A DNA stretch of 64,000 nucleotides from Enterobacter genomosp. O (GCF_001022965.1 NZ_LECZ01000023.1:372001-436000), one strand, 5' to 3'. Positions 1-12,749 are shown, counted from the first letter of the stretch. Notes: generated from the letters alone by a model not told the origin. Translations and numbers: made by a program.

Positions 1-629
1 CTTCACCTCAGCTTGATGATGCTGAACGCGGCTTCTCCTTTATGCGCGATGGTCCGCTGGATATGCGGATGGACCCGACGCGCGGTCAGTCTGCCGCCGA
101 GTGGTTACAGACTGCTGATGAAGCGGATATTGCATGGGTAATCAAAACCTTCGGCGAAGAGCGCTTTGGCAAACGTATTGCGCGCGCCATCGTTGAGCGC
201 AACCGCATTGAGCCCATGACCCGCACCAAAGAGTTAGCCGAGGTGATCGCGGCGGCAACGCCGGTGAAGGATAAGCACAAACATCCCGCGACCCGTACCT
301 TCCAGGCGGTTCGCATCTGGGTAAACAGTGAACTGGAGGAAATAGAGCTGGCGCTAAAAAGCTCGCTCGACGTGCTGGCCCCGGGTGGGCGGTTATCCAT
401 CATCAGCTTCCATTCGCTGGAAGACCGTATTGTGAAACGCTTTATGCGTGAACAAAGCCGCGGTCCACAGGTGCCAGCGGGGCTGCCGATGACGGAAGAA
501 CAACTCAGGAAGCTGGGTGGCCGTCAGTTGCGAGCATTAGGCAAGTTGATGCCGGGCGAAGAAGAGGTGGCAGAGAATCCACGCGCCCGTAGTTCAGTGC
601 TGCGTGTTGCAGAGAGGACGAACGCATGA
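1..629 (+). CDS. rsmH: 16S rRNA m4C1402 methyltransferase RsmH (MraW), C-terminal part, 5' end outside window
   Basis: The open frame runs in from base 3 without a start; the visible ~208 codons match the C-terminal two thirds of RsmH, which N4-methylates C1402 of 16S rRNA in the ribosomal P site using S-adenosylmethionine. Visible landmarks include the [14 protein letters not shown] segment at the very start and the [21 protein letters not shown] strand (described here only by its core ISFHSLEDR) typical of the SAM-dependent fold. The end [11 protein letters not shown] is characteristic. Its stop overlaps the ftsL start in ATGA, so it is the upstream part of the same dcw transcript. An internal ATG at 42 is not the true start because homology continues upstream of it. 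Confidence 0.95.
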   Translation, partial: SPQLDDAERGFSFMRDGPLDMRMDPTRGQSAAEWLQTADEADIAWVIKTFGEERFGKRIARAIVERNRIEPMTRTKELAEVIAAATPVKDKHKHPATRTFQAVRIWVNSELEEIELALKSSLDVLAPGGRLSIISFHSLEDRIVKRFMREQSRGPQVPAGLPMTEEQLRKLGGRQLRALGKLMPGEEEVAENPRARSSVLRVAERTNA

Positions 630-991
630 TCGGCAGAGTGACAGAGACCCTAAGCAAAGTTAAGGATTCGTTAGGAAGCAACGAGCGCCATGCCTTGCCT
701 GGCGTGATCGGCGACGATCTTTTGCGGTTTGGGAAACTGCCACTCTGTCTGTTCATTTGCATCATTGTTACGGCCGTTACGGTGGTGACCACAGCCCACC
801 ATACGCGTTTATTGACTGCGCAACGCGAGCAGATGGTACTGGAACGCGATGCGCTGGATATTGAATGGCGAAATTTGATCCTTGAAGAAAACGCGCTCGG
901 CGATCACAGCCGGGTTGAACGGATCGCAACGGAAAAGCTGCAACTGCAGCATGTTGATCCTTCCCAGGAAAATATCGTAGTACAAAAATAA
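626..991 (+). CDS. ftsL: Cell division protein FtsL
   Basis: Small bitopic inner-membrane protein of the divisome, 121 residues, the usual length for enterobacteria. It has a short cytoplasmic N-terminus, a single hydrophobic segment at about residues 35-57 ([17 protein letters not shown]), and a periplasmic coiled-coil-like tail with regularly spaced hydrophobic residues. Family knowledge: FtsL binds FtsB and FtsQ and helps activate FtsW-FtsI septal peptidoglycan synthesis. The start overlaps the rsmH stop by four bases (ATGA), implying translational coupling; ftsI begins 15 bases downstream. Confidence 0.95.
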   Translation: MIGRVTETLSKVKDSLGSNERHALPGVIGDDLLRFGKLPLCLFICIIVTAVTVVTTAHHTRLLTAQREQMVLERDALDIEWRNLILEENALGDHSRVERIATEKLQLQHVDPSQENIVVQK

Positions 992-1006
992 GGGAAATCG
1001 CGACGC

Positions 1007-2773
1007 ATGAAAGCAGCGGCAAAAACGCTTAAACCAAAACGTCAGGAAGAACAGGCCAACTTTATCAGTTGGCGTTTTGCGTTGCTTTGCGGCTGCATTT
1101 TACTGGCACTGAGTTTCCTGCTGGGACGCGTGGCCTGGTTGCAAATCATCGCCCCTGACATGCTGGTACGCCAGGGCGATATGCGATCTCTGCGTGTCCA
1201 GGAGGTCTCCACCTCCCGCGGGATGATCACCGACCGCTCTGGCCGTCCGCTGGCGGTGAGCGTACCGGTGAAAGCCATATGGGCTGACCCGAAAGAGCTG
1301 CACGACGCCGGAGGCATTACGCTTGATAATCGCTGGAAGGCGCTTGCGGATGCACTGAAGATGCCGCTGGACCAGCTGGCTTCACGCGTGAATACGAACC
1401 CGAGAGGGCGTTTTATCTATCTGGCACGTCAGGTAAATCCTGACATGGCGGACTACATCAAAAAATTGAAGCTACCGGGGATTCATCTGCGTGAGGAATC
1501 ACGTCGTTACTATCCATCCGGCGAAGTGACTGCTCACCTCATTGGCTTTACAAACGTCGATAGCCAGGGGATTGAAGGCGTTGAAAAAAGCTTTGATAAA
1601 TGGCTCACCGGCCAGCCCGGTGAGCGCATTGTGCGTAAAGACCGCTATGGTCGTGTGATCGAAGATATTTCCTCAACGGACAGCCAGGCCGCACACAACC
1701 TTGCACTGAGTATTGATGAGCGGTTACAGGCGCTGGTTTACCGCGAACTGAACAATGCCGTGGCTTTCAACAAAGCGGAATCTGGCAGTGCCGTGTTAGT
1801 TGATGTCAACACGGGTGAAGTGCTGGCGATGGCCAATAGCCCGTCCTACAACCCTAACAATCTTACCGGTACGCAGAAGGATGTTATGCGTAACCGTACC
1901 ATCACCGACGTGTTCGAACCGGGTTCGACCGTGAAGCCGATGGTGGTCATGACTGCACTTCAGCGCGGTATCGTCAATGAAAACACCGTACTGAATACCA
2001 TTCCTTACCGAATTAACGGCCACGAAATCAAAGACGTGGCGCGCTACAGCGAATTGACCCTGACCGGGGTGTTACAGAAGTCGAGTAACGTCGGTGTTTC
2101 AAAGCTGGCGTTAGCGATGCCGTCCTCAGCGTTAGTAGAGACTTACTCACGTTTTGGGCTAGGAAAGGCGACCAATTTGGGGTTGGTCGGAGAACGCAGT
2201 GGCTTATATCCTCAAAAACAACGGTGGTCTGACATAGAGAGGGCCACCTTCTCTTTCGGCTACGGGCTAATGGTAACTCCGTTACAGTTAGCGCGAGTCT
2301 ACGCAACGATTGGCAGCTATGGCGTCTATCGCCCGCTGTCTATCACCAAAGTTGATCCACCGGTTCCGGGCGAGCGTATCTTCCCGGAATCCACCGTTCG
2401 TACCGTGGTGCATATGATGGAAAGCGTGGCGCTGCCGGGCGGCGGCGGCGTGAAGGCGGCAATCAAAGGCTACCGCATCGCCATTAAAACCGGTACAGCG
2501 AAAAAAGTGGGGCCAGACGGCCGCTACATCAACAAATACATTGCCTATACCGCAGGCGTTGCGCCTGCAAGCAATCCGCGTTTTGCGCTGGTGGTCGTGA
2601 TAAACGATCCGCAGGCGGGTAAATACTACGGCGGCGCCGTCTCCGCGCCTGTGTTCGGGGCTATCATGGGCGGCGTACTGCGCACCATGAACATCGAACC
2701 GGATGCGCTGGCGACGGGCGAAAAAAGTGAATTTGTAATTAATCAAGGCGAGGGTACAGGTGGCAGATCGTAA
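1007..2773 (+). CDS. ftsI: Septal peptidoglycan transpeptidase FtsI (PBP3)
   Basis: Class B penicillin-binding protein that cross-links septal peptidoglycan in the periplasm as partner of the FtsW glycosyltransferase. 588 residues, same as E. coli. One membrane anchor near residues 20-42, a pedestal domain, then the transpeptidase domain with SxxK (S307-T-V-K), SSN (near 359) and KTG (KTGTA near 494) motifs, all intact. It is the target of cephalexin and aztreonam in this family. The C-terminal tail after [11 protein letters not shown] is the part normally removed by Prc. Its 3' end overlaps the start of murE by 14 bases. Confidence 0.97.
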   Translation: MKAAAKTLKPKRQEEQANFISWRFALLCGCILLALSFLLGRVAWLQIIAPDMLVRQGDMRSLRVQEVSTSRGMITDRSGRPLAVSVPVKAIWADPKELHDAGGITLDNRWKALADALKMPLDQLASRVNTNPRGRFIYLARQVNPDMADYIKKLKLPGIHLREESRRYYPSGEVTAHLIGFTNVDSQGIEGVEKSFDKWLTGQPGERIVRKDRYGRVIEDISSTDSQAAHNLALSIDERLQALVYRELNNAVAFNKAESGSAVLVDVNTGEVLAMANSPSYNPNNLTGTQKDVMRNRTITDVFEPGSTVKPMVVMTALQRGIVNENTVLNTIPYRINGHEIKDVARYSELTLTGVLQKSSNVGVSKLALAMPSSALVETYSRFGLGKATNLGLVGERSGLYPQKQRWSDIERATFSFGYGLMVTPLQLARVYATIGSYGVYRPLSITKVDPPVPGERIFPESTVRTVVHMMESVALPGGGGVKAAIKGYRIAIKTGTAKKVGPDGRYINKYIAYTAGVAPASNPRFALVVVINDPQAGKYYGGAVSAPVFGAIMGGVLRTMNIEPDALATGEKSEFVINQGEGTGGRS

Positions 2774-4247
2774 TTTGCGCGACCTTCTCGCTCCGTGGGT
2801 GCCAAATGCACCGGAGCGAGCACTGCGAGAGATGGTACTGGACAGCCGGGCGGCTGCTTCTGGCGATCTTTTTGTGGCGGTGGTCGGTCATCAGGCGGAC
2901 GGGCGTCGTTATATCCCGCAGGCGATTGCGCAAGGTGTTGCTGCCATTATTGCTGAGGCCAAAGATGAGGCAACCGACGGTGAGATCCGTGAAATGCACG
3001 GCGTGCCGGTTATCTATCTCAGCCAGTTAAACGAACGTCTTTCCGCACTGGCGGGACGTTTCTATCACGAACCTTCCGACCAGCTGCGTCTGGTTGGCGT
3101 GACAGGGACAAACGGAAAAACGACTACCACGCAGCTGATGGCGCAATGGGCCCAGTTGCTGGGAGAAACCGGCGCGGTTATGGGTACCGTGGGTAACGGC
3201 CTGCTGGGTAAAGTAAGCCCGACGGAAAATACCACCGGCTCTGCGGTTGACGTGCAGCACGTGCTTGCTGGTCTGGCAGGGCAGGGGGCAACCTTTGCGG
3301 CGATGGAAGTTTCTTCGCACGGTCTGGTTCAGCATCGCGTAGCGGCACTGAAGTTTGCCGCCTCTGTGTTTACCAACCTGAGCCGCGATCATCTTGATTA
3401 TCATGGTGATATGGAGCATTACGAAGCCGCGAAATGGCTTCTCTACTCCACGCACCATTACGGACAAGCGATCATCAATGCCGACGACGAAGTCGGCCGC
3501 CGCTGGCTGGCAAACCTGCCGGACGCGGTTGCGGTGTCGATGGAAGATCGTATTAACCCGAACTGCCACGGCCGCTGGCTGAAGGCCGTTGACGTAAACT
3601 ATCACGACAGCGGGGCGACGATCCGCTTTGCCTCTTCATGGGGTGAAGGCGAAATCGAAAGCCGCCTGATGGGTGCCTTTAACGTCAGTAACCTGCTGCT
3701 GGCGCTGGCGACGCTGCTGGCGCTGGGTTATCCGATGGCTGAACTGCTGAAAACCGCCGCGCGTTTACAGCCGGTTTGCGGTCGTATGGAAGTGTTCAGC
3801 GCACCGGGCAAGCCGACCGTCGTGGTCGATTACGCCCACACGCCGGATGCGCTGGAAAAAGCGCTGGAGGCGGCGCGTCTGCACTGCACTGGTAAACTCT
3901 GGTGCGTGTTTGGCTGTGGCGGCGATCGCGACAAAGGCAAGCGTCCATTGATGGGCGCCATTGCAGAACAGTTCGCGGATATCCCGGTTGTCACCGATGA
4001 CAACCCGCGTACGGAAGAGCCGCGCGCCATCATCAATGACATTCTGGCGGGCATGCTGGACGCGGGCCGTGCTCGCGTCGTGGAAGGCCGCGCGGAAGCC
4101 GTGACCAACACGATCATGCAGGCCCAGGAGAATGATGTTGTCCTGCTGGCGGGTAAAGGCCATGAAGATTATCAGATTGTTGGCAATCGCCGTCTGGACT
4201 ACTCGGACCGCGTAACGGCAGCACGTCTGCTGGGAGTCGTGGCATGA
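2760..4247 (+). CDS. murE: UDP-MurNAc-L-Ala-D-Glu--meso-diaminopimelate ligase MurE
   Basis: Cytoplasmic Mur ligase adding meso-diaminopimelate to the peptide stem. The chosen start is a GTG at 2760, lying inside ftsI, because it gives [10 protein letters not shown] and the family length of 495 residues. The ATP loop GTNGKT is at 116-121. The DNPR motif (near 414-417, in [10 protein letters not shown]) is the diagnostic meso-DAP specificity loop of Gram-negative MurE. Next gene murF overlaps by ATGA, so the pair is translationally coupled. Confidence 0.97.
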   Translation: MADRNLRDLLAPWVPNAPERALREMVLDSRAAASGDLFVAVVGHQADGRRYIPQAIAQGVAAIIAEAKDEATDGEIREMHGVPVIYLSQLNERLSALAGRFYHEPSDQLRLVGVTGTNGKTTTTQLMAQWAQLLGETGAVMGTVGNGLLGKVSPTENTTGSAVDVQHVLAGLAGQGATFAAMEVSSHGLVQHRVAALKFAASVFTNLSRDHLDYHGDMEHYEAAKWLLYSTHHYGQAIINADDEVGRRWLANLPDAVAVSMEDRINPNCHGRWLKAVDVNYHDSGATIRFASSWGEGEIESRLMGAFNVSNLLLALATLLALGYPMAELLKTAARLQPVCGRMEVFSAPGKPTVVVDYAHTPDALEKALEAARLHCTGKLWCVFGCGGDRDKGKRPLMGAIAEQFADIPVVTDDNPRTEEPRAIINDILAGMLDAGRARVVEGRAEAVTNTIMQAQENDVVLLAGKGHEDYQIVGNRRLDYSDRVTAARLLGVVA

Positions 4248-5602
4248 TTAGCCTCTCGTTAAGCCAGGCCGCTAAAATCCTGCAGGGTGAGCTGCACGGT
4301 CAGGATCTGACCATTGATGCGGTGACGACGGATACCCGCAAAGTGACGGCGGGTTGTCTGTTTGTGGCGCTGAAGGGCGAGCGTTTTGACGCGCACGATT
4401 TTGCGGATAATGCCAAAGAAAATGGCGCCGGTGCGCTGCTGGTCAGCCGCAGGCTCGACACCGACCTGCCGCAGATTGTCGTGAAAGATACGCGTCTCGC
4501 ATTTGGTGAGCTGGCTGCCTGGGTTCGTCAGCAGGTGCCGACTCGCGTTGTCGCCTTGACCGGGTCATCAGGCAAAACGTCCGTGAAAGAGATGACGGCG
4601 GCGATCCTCAGCCAGTGCGGAAACACGCTCTATACCGCGGGTAACCTCAATAATGATATCGGCGTGCCGATGACATTACTTCGCCTGACCAAAGAGCATG
4701 AATTCGCGGTGATTGAGCTAGGGGCAAACCACCAGGGCGAAATCGCCTGGACCGTAAGCCTGACTCGCCCGGAAGCGGCGCTGGTGAATAACCTGGCGGC
4801 TGCGCATCTGGAAGGCTTTGGCTCGCTGGCCGGCGTGGCGAAAGCGAAAGGTGAGATCTACACCGGTCTTCCCGCTGACGGCATTGCCATTATGAATGCC
4901 GATAACAATGACTGGCTGAACTGGCAGAGCATCATTGGCTCGCGTAAAACCTGGCGCTTCTCTCCGAATGCGGCCAACAGTGATTTTACCGCGACCAATA
5001 TCCATGTGACGTCCCAGGGTACGGAATTCACGCTTACTACCCCAACGGGTGGCGTAGACGTGCTTTTACCGCTTCCGGGCCGCCATAACATTGCCAATGC
5101 CCTTGCGGCGGCGGCGCTGTCGACGGCGGTGGGTGCGTCGCATGAGGCGATTAAAAACGGGCTGGCAAATTTACAAGCCGTGCCGGGGCGCCTGTTCCCA
5201 ATCCATCTTGCTGAAAACAAACTGCTGCTGGATGACTCCTACAACGCGAACGTTGGCTCAATGACGGCGGCGGTGCAGGTGTTATCTGAAATGCCGGGCT
5301 ACCGCATCATGGTGGTCGGCGATATGGCAGAGCTGGGCGACGAAAGTGAAGCCTGCCATACCCAGGTCGGTGAAGCGGCGAAAGCGGCGGGGCTGGACTG
5401 TGTTCTGAGCGCAGGAAAACTGAGCCAGGCGATTAGCCATGCGAGCGGCGTTGGTGAACATTTTGCCGATAAAGCCGCGTTGATTGAGCGTCTTAAGGCA
5501 TTAATTACAGAAAAACAAATTGTGACAGTGTTAGTGAAAGGTTCACGTAGTGCCGCCATGGAAGAGGTTGTGCACGCATTACAGGAGAACGGGACATGTT
5601 AG
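4244..5602 (+). CDS. murF: UDP-MurNAc-tripeptide--D-Ala-D-Ala ligase MurF
   Basis: Adds the D-Ala-D-Ala dipeptide made by Ddl, completing UDP-MurNAc-pentapeptide in the cytoplasm. 452 residues, the usual length. The ATP loop GSSGKT is at 107-112, followed by the central-domain NNDIGVP stretch and the C-terminal domain with [13 protein letters not shown], a MurF signature. Start overlaps the murE stop (ATGA); the stop TAG overlaps mraY by seven bases. Confidence 0.97.
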   Translation: MISLSLSQAAKILQGELHGQDLTIDAVTTDTRKVTAGCLFVALKGERFDAHDFADNAKENGAGALLVSRRLDTDLPQIVVKDTRLAFGELAAWVRQQVPTRVVALTGSSGKTSVKEMTAAILSQCGNTLYTAGNLNNDIGVPMTLLRLTKEHEFAVIELGANHQGEIAWTVSLTRPEAALVNNLAAAHLEGFGSLAGVAKAKGEIYTGLPADGIAIMNADNNDWLNWQSIIGSRKTWRFSPNAANSDFTATNIHVTSQGTEFTLTTPTGGVDVLLPLPGRHNIANALAAAALSTAVGASHEAIKNGLANLQAVPGRLFPIHLAENKLLLDDSYNANVGSMTAAVQVLSEMPGYRIMVVGDMAELGDESEACHTQVGEAAKAAGLDCVLSAGKLSQAISHASGVGEHFADKAALIERLKALITEKQIVTVLVKGSRSAAMEEVVHALQENGTC

Positions 5603-6678
5603 TTTGGCTGGCCGAACATTTGGTCAAATATTATTCAGGCTTTAACGTCTTTTCCTATCTGACGTTTCGCGCCATCGTCAGCCTGCTGACTGCGCTGTTC
5701 ATCTCGTTGTGGATGGGCCCGCGCATGATTGCCCGTCTGCAAAAACTCTCTTTCGGTCAGGTTGTGCGTAACGACGGTCCGGAATCGCACTTCAGCAAAC
5801 GCGGCACGCCGACCATGGGCGGGATTATGATCCTGACCGCGATTGTCGTTTCCGTTCTGCTGTGGGCGTATCCGTCTAACCCGTACGTCTGGTGTGTCCT
5901 GACGGTACTGGTGGGGTACGGGATCATCGGTTTTGTTGATGATTACCGCAAAGTCGTACGCAAAGATACCAAGGGCCTGATTGCCCGCTGGAAGTATTTC
6001 TGGATGTCGGTCATTGCGCTGGGCGTGGCCTTTGCGCTGTATCTGGCAGGCAAAGACACGCCAGCTACCGAGCTGGTCGTGCCGTTCTTTAAAGACGTGA
6101 TGCCGCAGCTGGGTCTGTTCTACATCCTGCTGGCGTACTTTGTGATCGTCGGTACCGGTAACGCCGTCAACCTCACTGACGGTCTGGATGGCCTGGCCAT
6201 TATGCCAACCGTTTTTGTGGCCGCCGGTTTTGCACTGGTGGCGTGGGCGACCGGTAACATGAACTTTGCTAACTATCTGCACATCCCTTATCTGCGTCAT
6301 GCGGGTGAGCTGGTGATCGTCTGTACGGCGATTGTCGGTGCGGGGCTGGGCTTCCTGTGGTTCAACACCTATCCGGCGCAGGTCTTTATGGGTGACGTCG
6401 GTTCACTGGCTTTGGGCGGCGCGCTCGGCATCATTGCCGTGCTGCTGCGTCAGGAGTTCCTGCTGGTGATCATGGGCGGTGTGTTTGTGGTTGAGACCCT
6501 GTCGGTGATTTTGCAGGTCGGCTCCTTCAAGCTGCGCGGTCAGCGCATCTTCCGTATGGCGCCTATTCACCACCACTATGAACTGAAAGGCTGGCCGGAA
6601 CCGCGCGTGATTGTGCGCTTCTGGATTATTTCGCTGATGCTGGTGCTGATTGGCCTGGCAACGCTGAAGGTACGTTAA
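5596..6678 (+). CDS. mraY: Phospho-MurNAc-pentapeptide translocase MraY
   Basis: Polytopic inner-membrane enzyme that transfers phospho-MurNAc-pentapeptide to undecaprenyl phosphate, making lipid I. 360 residues with about ten hydrophobic segments. The catalytic aspartate pair is D115-D116 in FVDDYRKV, and the [13 protein letters not shown] and [11 protein letters not shown] (D267 region) loops are present, as is the [11 protein letters not shown] loop near the C-terminus. Start lies seven bases inside murF; murD begins two bases after its stop. Confidence 0.97.
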   Translation: MLVWLAEHLVKYYSGFNVFSYLTFRAIVSLLTALFISLWMGPRMIARLQKLSFGQVVRNDGPESHFSKRGTPTMGGIMILTAIVVSVLLWAYPSNPYVWCVLTVLVGYGIIGFVDDYRKVVRKDTKGLIARWKYFWMSVIALGVAFALYLAGKDTPATELVVPFFKDVMPQLGLFYILLAYFVIVGTGNAVNLTDGLDGLAIMPTVFVAAGFALVAWATGNMNFANYLHIPYLRHAGELVIVCTAIVGAGLGFLWFNTYPAQVFMGDVGSLALGGALGIIAVLLRQEFLLVIMGGVFVVETLSVILQVGSFKLRGQRIFRMAPIHHHYELKGWPEPRVIVRFWIISLMLVLIGLATLKVR

Positions 6679-6680
6679 TC

Positions 6681-7997
6681 ATGGCAGATTACCAGGGCAA
6701 AAAAGTCGTTGTCATCGGGTTGGGCCTCACGGGGCTCTCCTGCGTGGACTTTTTCCTCGCACGCGGCGTGACGCCACGCGTGATGGATACGCGTGTCTCT
6801 CCGCCGGGTCTGGACAAACTGCCGGAACAGGTTGAACGCCACCTTGGTGGTCTGAATGATGACTGGCTGCTGGCAGCCGATCTGATTGTCGCAAGCCCGG
6901 GTATGGCGCTGGCGCACCCTTCGCTGAGCGCTGCCGCGGATGCGGGCGTTGAGATTGTCGGCGATATCGAGCTGTTCTGCCGGGAAGCGCAGGCGCCCGT
7001 TATTGCCATTACCGGTTCTAACGGTAAAAGCACCGTCACTACCCTGGTCGGTGAGATGGCAAAAGCCGCAGGCATGAACGTAGGGGTAGGTGGCAATATC
7101 GGCCTGCCCGCGCTGATGCTGCTGGACAAAGGCTGTGAGCTGTATGTCCTCGAGCTTTCCAGCTTCCAGCTGGAAACAACCTCCAGCCTGCATGCTGCCG
7201 CTGCGACGATCCTCAACGTGACCGAAGATCATATGGACAGGTATCCATTTGGTTTGCAGCAGTATCGTGCCGCTAAGCTGCGCGTTTATGAGAATGCAAA
7301 GGTCTGCGTCGTTAACGCTGATGACGCGCTGACCATGCCGGTACGCGGCGCGGACGAACGCTGCATCAGTTTTGGCATCACCATGGGCGATTATCATCTG
7401 AACCGTCAGCTGGGCGAAACCTGGCTGCGCGTGAAAGGTGAGAAAGTGCTGAATGTGAAAGAGATGAAACTCTCTGGTCAGCACAACTATACCAATGCGC
7501 TGGCTGCTCTGGCGCTGGCGGATGCGGTAGGTCTTCCGCGCTCTTCCAGCCTGAAGGCGTTGACGACGTTTTCCGGTCTGGCGCACCGTTTCCAGCTGGC
7601 GCTGGAGCATAACGGCGTGCGCTGGATTAACGACTCCAAAGCCACCAACGTGGGAAGCACGGAGGCCGCGCTGAACGGCCTGCACGTTGACGGTACTCTG
7701 CATTTACTGCTGGGCGGCGACGGTAAATCAGCCGATTTCTCTTCCCTGAAGCCGTATCTCTCCGGAGATAACATCCGCCTGTACTGCTTTGGCCGTGACG
7801 GCAGCGAGCTGGCTGAACTGCGCCCTGACGTTGCGGAGCAAACCGAAACCATGGAACAGGCGATGCGGCTGATTGCCCCTCGCGTGAAGCCAGGCGATAT
7901 GGTTCTGCTCTCTCCGGCGTGCGCCAGCCTCGATCAATTCAAGAATTTCGAACAGCGTGGCGATGTCTTTACCCGCCTGGCGAAGGAGTTAGGCTGA
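6681..7997 (+). CDS. murD: UDP-MurNAc-L-alanine--D-glutamate ligase MurD
   Basis: Cytoplasmic Mur ligase adding D-glutamate. 438 residues as in E. coli. Rossmann-type N-terminus [15 protein letters not shown] loop GSNGKS at 112-117, and the family motif [10 protein letters not shown] in the central domain. The C-terminus has [12 protein letters not shown], conserved in MurD. Its stop TGA shares one base with the ATG of ftsW (TGATG). Confidence 0.97.
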   Translation: MADYQGKKVVVIGLGLTGLSCVDFFLARGVTPRVMDTRVSPPGLDKLPEQVERHLGGLNDDWLLAADLIVASPGMALAHPSLSAAADAGVEIVGDIELFCREAQAPVIAITGSNGKSTVTTLVGEMAKAAGMNVGVGGNIGLPALMLLDKGCELYVLELSSFQLETTSSLHAAAATILNVTEDHMDRYPFGLQQYRAAKLRVYENAKVCVVNADDALTMPVRGADERCISFGITMGDYHLNRQLGETWLRVKGEKVLNVKEMKLSGQHNYTNALAALALADAVGLPRSSSLKALTTFSGLAHRFQLALEHNGVRWINDSKATNVGSTEAALNGLHVDGTLHLLLGGDGKSADFSSLKPYLSGDNIRLYCFGRDGSELAELRPDVAEQTETMEQAMRLIAPRVKPGDMVLLSPACASLDQFKNFEQRGDVFTRLAKELG

Positions 7998-9241
7998 TGC
8001 GTTTATCTCTCCCTCGCCTGAAAATGCCGCGCCTGCCAGGGTTTGGGATCCTGGCATGGCTGTTTGCGGCACTCAAAGGCTGGGTGATGGGCTCTCGTCA
8101 AAAAGATAACGACAGCCTGATCATGTACGATCGCACGCTGTTCTGGCTCACGATGGGGCTGGCGGCGGTCGGTTTTATCATGGTGACGTCGGCTTCAATG
8201 CCCGTTGGACAGCGCCTGGCGAACGATCCTTTCCTGTTTGCCAAGCGTGATGGCCTGTACATCATCCTGGCGTTCTGTCTGGCGCTGATCACCTTGCGTC
8301 TGCCAATGGAGTTCTGGCAGCGGCACAGTACGGCGATGCTGATTGCCTCGATCATTATGCTGCTGATCGTACTGGTGGTGGGGAGCTCCGTTAACGGGGC
8401 ATCCCGCTGGATCGCCTTTGGCCCGCTGCGAATTCAGCCTGCGGAATTTACCAAGCTCTCCCTGTTCTGCTACCTGGCTAACTACCTGGTGCGTAAAGTG
8501 GATGAGGTGCGTAACAACCTGCGCGGCTTCTTAAAACCGATGGGCGTGATTCTGGTGCTGGCGGTGCTACTGCTGGCACAGCCTGACCTCGGTACTGTTG
8601 TCGTGCTGTTTGTTACCACTCTGGCCATGCTGTTCCTGGCGGGCGCGAAGCTGTGGCAGTTCATTGCGATTATCGGGATGGGCATTTCGGCGGTTGTGCT
8701 GCTGATCCTTGCCGAGCCTTACCGTATTCGCCGTGTGACCTCGTTCTGGAACCCGTGGGAAGACCCGTTCGGCAGCGGTTATCAGCTGACGCAGTCGCTG
8801 ATGGCTTTTGGCCGCGGTGAAGTCTGGGGCCAGGGGCTGGGTAATTCGGTACAGAAACTGGAGTATTTACCGGAAGCGCATACCGACTTCATCTTCTCCA
8901 TTATTGCGGAAGAACTGGGTTATATCGGTGTGGTATTAGCGCTATTAATGGTATTCTTCGTCGCTTTCCGCGCCATGTCCATCGGCCGGAAAGCGCTGGA
9001 GATCGATCACCGCTTCTCAGGCTTCCTGGCCTGCTCAATTGGTATCTGGTTTAGTTTCCAGGCATTGGTTAACGTCGGGGCCGCAGCGGGTATGCTGCCG
9101 ACCAAAGGTCTGACGTTGCCGTTGATCAGTTATGGTGGTTCCAGTCTGTTGATTATGTCGACGGCCATCATGCTGTTGTTGCGCATAGATTATGAAACGC
9201 GTCTGGAAAAAGCCCAGGCGTTTACACGAGGTTCACGATGA
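7997..9241 (+). CDS. ftsW: Septal peptidoglycan glycosyltransferase FtsW
   Basis: SEDS-family inner-membrane polymerase of septal glycan strands, acting with FtsI. I chose ATG 7997, which gives [13 protein letters not shown] and 414 residues as in E. coli; an in-frame upstream ATG at 7919 would add 26 residues lying wholly inside murD and is not expected. About ten membrane segments; the large periplasmic loop carries the [12 protein letters not shown] and [11 protein letters not shown] motifs typical of SEDS proteins. One-base overlap with murD, four-base overlap (ATGA) with murG. Confidence 0.96.
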   Translation: MRLSLPRLKMPRLPGFGILAWLFAALKGWVMGSRQKDNDSLIMYDRTLFWLTMGLAAVGFIMVTSASMPVGQRLANDPFLFAKRDGLYIILAFCLALITLRLPMEFWQRHSTAMLIASIIMLLIVLVVGSSVNGASRWIAFGPLRIQPAEFTKLSLFCYLANYLVRKVDEVRNNLRGFLKPMGVILVLAVLLLAQPDLGTVVVLFVTTLAMLFLAGAKLWQFIAIIGMGISAVVLLILAEPYRIRRVTSFWNPWEDPFGSGYQLTQSLMAFGRGEVWGQGLGNSVQKLEYLPEAHTDFIFSIIAEELGYIGVVLALLMVFFVAFRAMSIGRKALEIDHRFSGFLACSIGIWFSFQALVNVGAAAGMLPTKGLTLPLISYGGSSLLIMSTAIMLLLRIDYETRLEKAQAFTRGSR

Positions 9242-10302
9242 ATCAACCGAAGCGGTTAATGGTGATGGCAGGCGGTACCGGCGGACACGTGTTCCCGGGG
9301 CTGGCGGTTGCGCACCATTTAATGGATCAGGGCTGGCAGGTACGCTGGCTGGGAACCGCAGACCGCATGGAAGCCGACCTGGTACCGAAGCACGGTATTG
9401 AGATCGACTTTATCCGTATTTCTGGCCTTCGTGGTAAAGGCCTCAAGGCAATGCTGCTGGCGCCGGTGCGTATTTTTAACGCCTGGCGTCAGGCGCGCAC
9501 CATCATGAAGCGCTTTAAGCCTGATGTGGTGCTGGGCATGGGCGGCTATGTCTCGGGTCCTGGTGGGCTGGCAGCATGGTCGTTAGGTATTCCCGTCGTG
9601 CTGCATGAGCAGAACGGTATTGCCGGTCTGACCAACAAGTGGCTGGCGAAAATCGCCACCAAAGTCATGCAGGCGTTTCCCGGCGCGTTCCCGAAAGCGG
9701 ACGTGGTCGGTAACCCGGTGCGTGTGGACGTGCTGGCGCTGCCGCTGCCGGACGCTCGCCTGATGGGCCGTGAAGGGCCGGTTCGTGTGCTGGTCGTCGG
9801 CGGTTCTCAGGGCGCGCGCATTTTAAACCAGACGATGCCGCAGGTTGCTGCAAAGCTGGGAAATGCCGTAACCATCTGGCATCAGAGCGGTAAGGGCGCT
9901 CAGCAAACCGTTGAGCAGGCTTACGCCGAGGCGGGGCAGCCGCAGCATAAAGTTACCGAGTTTATTGATGACATGGCCGCCGCGTACGCCTGGGCCGATG
10001 TCGTCGTTTGTCGCTCAGGGGCGCTGACGGTGAGCGAGATCGCTGCCGCCGGTTTGCCTGCCCTGTTTGTGCCGTTCCAGCACAAAGACAGACAGCAGTA
10101 CTGGAATGCGTTACCGCTTGAGAAAGCCGGTGCCGCGAAGATATTTGAGCAGCCACAATTTACCGCCGACGCGGTCGCCACCACCCTGGCGGGCTGGAAC
10201 AGAGACGTATTGCTGGAAATGGCAGAACGCGCGCGCGCGACCGCTATCCCTGATGCGACGGAACGGGTGGCAAAAGAAGTGAGCCTGGCAGCCCAGGCTT
10301 AA
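9238..10302 (+). CDS. murG: Lipid II synthase MurG (UDP-GlcNAc transferase)
   Basis: Peripheral inner-membrane GT28 glycosyltransferase that adds GlcNAc to lipid I to make lipid II. 354 residues, one fewer than E. coli at the N-terminus. The glycine-rich lipid/diphosphate loop GGTGGH is at 12-17, the second loop [11 protein letters not shown] near 105, and the C-domain donor site includes [10 protein letters not shown] and [22 protein letters not shown] (core [10 protein letters not shown]). Followed by a 57-base spacer before murC. Confidence 0.97.
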   Translation: MNQPKRLMVMAGGTGGHVFPGLAVAHHLMDQGWQVRWLGTADRMEADLVPKHGIEIDFIRISGLRGKGLKAMLLAPVRIFNAWRQARTIMKRFKPDVVLGMGGYVSGPGGLAAWSLGIPVVLHEQNGIAGLTNKWLAKIATKVMQAFPGAFPKADVVGNPVRVDVLALPLPDARLMGREGPVRVLVVGGSQGARILNQTMPQVAAKLGNAVTIWHQSGKGAQQTVEQAYAEAGQPQHKVTEFIDDMAAAYAWADVVVCRSGALTVSEIAAAGLPALFVPFQHKDRQQYWNALPLEKAGAAKIFEQPQFTADAVATTLAGWNRDVLLEMAERARATAIPDATERVAKEVSLAAQA

Positions 10303-10359
10303 CCCTCGCAGCGCGTGAAGCGCGGCACGAATTTTTAAGTAGTCGATGGCGTTTAGAGA

Positions 10360-11835
10360 ATGAATACACAACAACTGGCAAAACTGCGTTCAATCGTGCC
10401 CGAGATGCGTCGCGTCCGGCACATTCACTTTGTTGGCATCGGTGGTGCTGGCATGGGCGGTATTGCCGAAGTGTTAGCTAACGAAGGCTATCAGATCAGC
10501 GGGTCTGACCTGGCGCCAAACCCTGTTACGCAGCAGCTGGCGTCGCTTGGGGCGACTATCTATTTCAACCATCGCCCGGAAAACGTGCGCGATGCGAGCG
10601 TGGTGGTGGTATCGAGCGCCATCTCCTCTGACAACCCGGAAATCGTTGCCGCGCATGAAGCGCGCATTCCGGTGATCCGCCGTGCGGAGATGCTGGCGGA
10701 ACTGATGCGTTTTCGCCACGGCATTGCCATTGCCGGGACCCACGGTAAAACCACGACCACGGCGATGGTTTCCAGTATTTATGCCGAAGCGGGTCTCGAC
10801 CCGACGTTCGTTAACGGCGGTCTGGTAAAAGCCGCAGGCGTTCATGCACGACTGGGGCACAGTCGTTATCTGATTGCTGAAGCGGATGAAAGCGATGCGT
10901 CGTTCCTTCACCTGCAGCCGATGGTGGCGATTGTTACTAACATTGAAGCCGACCATATGGATACCTACCAGGGTGACTTCGAGAACTTAAAGCAGACCTT
11001 TATCAACTTCCTGCACAACCTGCCGTTCTATGGACGCGCGGTGATGTGCGTAGATGACCCGGTCATTCGCGAGCTGCTGCCGCGCGTGGGGCGTCAAATC
11101 ACTACTTATGGCTTCAGTGAAGATGCTGACGTCCGCGTGGAAGAGTACAAACAGATTGGTGCGCAGGGACATTTCACGCTGGCGCGCCAGGACAAAGAGC
11201 TGCTGCACGTGACGCTGAACGCGCCAGGGCGCCATAACGCCCTTAACGCCGCAGCAGCCGTTGCCGTTGCGACGGAAGAAGGCATTGATGACGACGCGAT
11301 CCTGCGCGCGCTGGAAAGCTTCCAGGGGACCGGACGTCGTTTCGACTTCCTCGGTGAATTCCCGCTGGACGCCGTAAACGGTAAAGCCGGGACCGCTATG
11401 CTGGTGGACGACTATGGTCACCATCCAACCGAAGTGGACGCTACCATTAAAGCCGCCCGTGCAGGCTGGCCTGAAAAGAATCTGGTGATGGTCTTCCAGC
11501 CGCACCGCTACACGCGTACGCGCGATCTGTATGACGATTTCGCCAGCGTCCTGTCACAGGTAGATACCCTGTTAATGTTGGATGTTTACGCCGCTGGCGA
11601 GGCGCCAATTCCGGGGGCAGACAGCCGTTCACTGTGTCGTACCATTCGCGGACGCGGTAAAGTTGACCCTATTCTGGTTTCTGACCCGGCTCAGGTGGCG
11701 GAAATTCTGGCTCCGGTCCTGACAGGTAACGATTTGATTCTGATTCAAGGTGCGGGAAATATCGGCAAAATCGCCCGTACCTTATCTGAAATCAAGCTGA
11801 AGCCGCAAACCCAGGAGGATGAGCATCATGGCTGA
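10360..11835 (+). CDS. murC: UDP-N-acetylmuramate--L-alanine ligase MurC
   Basis: First Mur ligase, adding L-alanine to UDP-MurNAc in the cytoplasm. 491 residues. N-terminal [17 protein letters not shown] nucleotide loop, ATP loop GTHGKT at 126-131, [10 protein letters not shown] in the central domain and DDYGHHPTE in the C-terminal domain, all MurC hallmarks. The 3' end overlaps ddlB by eight bases and itself contains the ddlB ribosome-binding site AGGAGG at 11813-11818. Confidence 0.97.
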   Translation: MNTQQLAKLRSIVPEMRRVRHIHFVGIGGAGMGGIAEVLANEGYQISGSDLAPNPVTQQLASLGATIYFNHRPENVRDASVVVVSSAISSDNPEIVAAHEARIPVIRRAEMLAELMRFRHGIAIAGTHGKTTTTAMVSSIYAEAGLDPTFVNGGLVKAAGVHARLGHSRYLIAEADESDASFLHLQPMVAIVTNIEADHMDTYQGDFENLKQTFINFLHNLPFYGRAVMCVDDPVIRELLPRVGRQITTYGFSEDADVRVEEYKQIGAQGHFTLARQDKELLHVTLNAPGRHNALNAAAAVAVATEEGIDDDAILRALESFQGTGRRFDFLGEFPLDAVNGKAGTAMLVDDYGHHPTEVDATIKAARAGWPEKNLVMVFQPHRYTRTRDLYDDFASVLSQVDTLLMLDVYAAGEAPIPGADSRSLCRTIRGRGKVDPILVSDPAQVAEILAPVLTGNDLILIQGAGNIGKIARTLSEIKLKPQTQEDEHHG

Positions 11836-12748
11836 TAAGATTGCCGTCCTGTCTGGCGGCACCTCCGCAGAGCGTGAGGTTTCCCTGAATTCCGGCGCTG
11901 CGGTACTGGCGGGCCTGCGTGAAGGGGGCGTCAATGCACACCTGGTCGACCCAAAAGAGGTCGACGTGACGCAATTAAAGGCGCTGGGCTTCGATAAAGT
12001 CTTTATCGCTTTACATGGCCGCGGCGGTGAAGACGGAACCCTGCAGGGGCTTCTGGATTTGATTGGCATGCCATATACCGGTAGCGGCGTGATGGCATCC
12101 GCTATTTCAATGGATAAACTGCGCAGTAAGCTGCTGTGGCAGGGCGCCGGATTACCGGTTGCGCCGTGGGTAGCACTGACGCGTCGCGAATTTGAATTGG
12201 GCCTGACGGATAGCGTTAATACACGCATTGCTGAACTGGGCTTACCGGTTATTGTAAAGCCGAGCCGGGAAGGGTCGAGCGTGGGGATGTCAAAAGTCGA
12301 CAAAGCTGACGATTTATCCTCCGCTTTAGCGTTGGCATTTCAACATGATGAAGAAGTTCTGATTGAAAAATGGCTCAGCGGGCCGGAATTTACCGTCGCG
12401 ATGCTTGGTGAAGAAATTTTACCGTCAATCCGTATCCAACCGGCCGGAACCTTCTATGATTATGAGGCAAAGTATCTCTCTGATGAGACGCAATATTTCT
12501 GCCCTTGTGGTCTTGATGCTGAGCGTGAAGCGGATTTACAGTCCCTGGTACTTAAAGCCTGGCATATTCTGGGTTGCCAGGGCTGGGGGCGCATCGACGT
12601 GATGCAAGACAGTGATGGACAATTTTATCTGCTGGAAGCGAATACTTCTCCGGGAATGACCAGCCACAGCCTTGTGCCGATGGCCGCTCGTCAGGCGGGG
12701 ATGAGCTTCTCGCAATTAGTCGTACGCATTCTGGACCAGGCGGGCTGA
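11828..12748 (+). CDS. ddlB: D-alanine--D-alanine ligase B
   Basis: ATP-grasp enzyme joining two D-alanines for use by MurF. Start at ATG 11828 ([11 protein letters not shown]) is preferred: it is nine bases after AGGAGG and gives 306 residues as in E. coli; an ATG at 11819 lies immediately after that site and is too close. Visible ATP-grasp elements are the [11 protein letters not shown] segment, [13 protein letters not shown] and the metal-binding EANTSPGMT loop. Translation is coupled to murC; ftsQ starts one base after its stop. Confidence 0.96.
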   Translation: MADKIAVLSGGTSAEREVSLNSGAAVLAGLREGGVNAHLVDPKEVDVTQLKALGFDKVFIALHGRGGEDGTLQGLLDLIGMPYTGSGVMASAISMDKLRSKLLWQGAGLPVAPWVALTRREFELGLTDSVNTRIAELGLPVIVKPSREGSSVGMSKVDKADDLSSALALAFQHDEEVLIEKWLSGPEFTVAMLGEEILPSIRIQPAGTFYDYEAKYLSDETQYFCPCGLDAEREADLQSLVLKAWHILGCQGWGRIDVMQDSDGQFYLLEANTSPGMTSHSLVPMAARQAGMSFSQLVVRILDQAG

Positions 12749-12749
12749 T

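Noticed and set aside
7919..7996. 26-residue N-terminal extension of FtsW
   Set aside because: Lies wholly within murD, and the TGATG junction at 7995-7999 is the conserved start.
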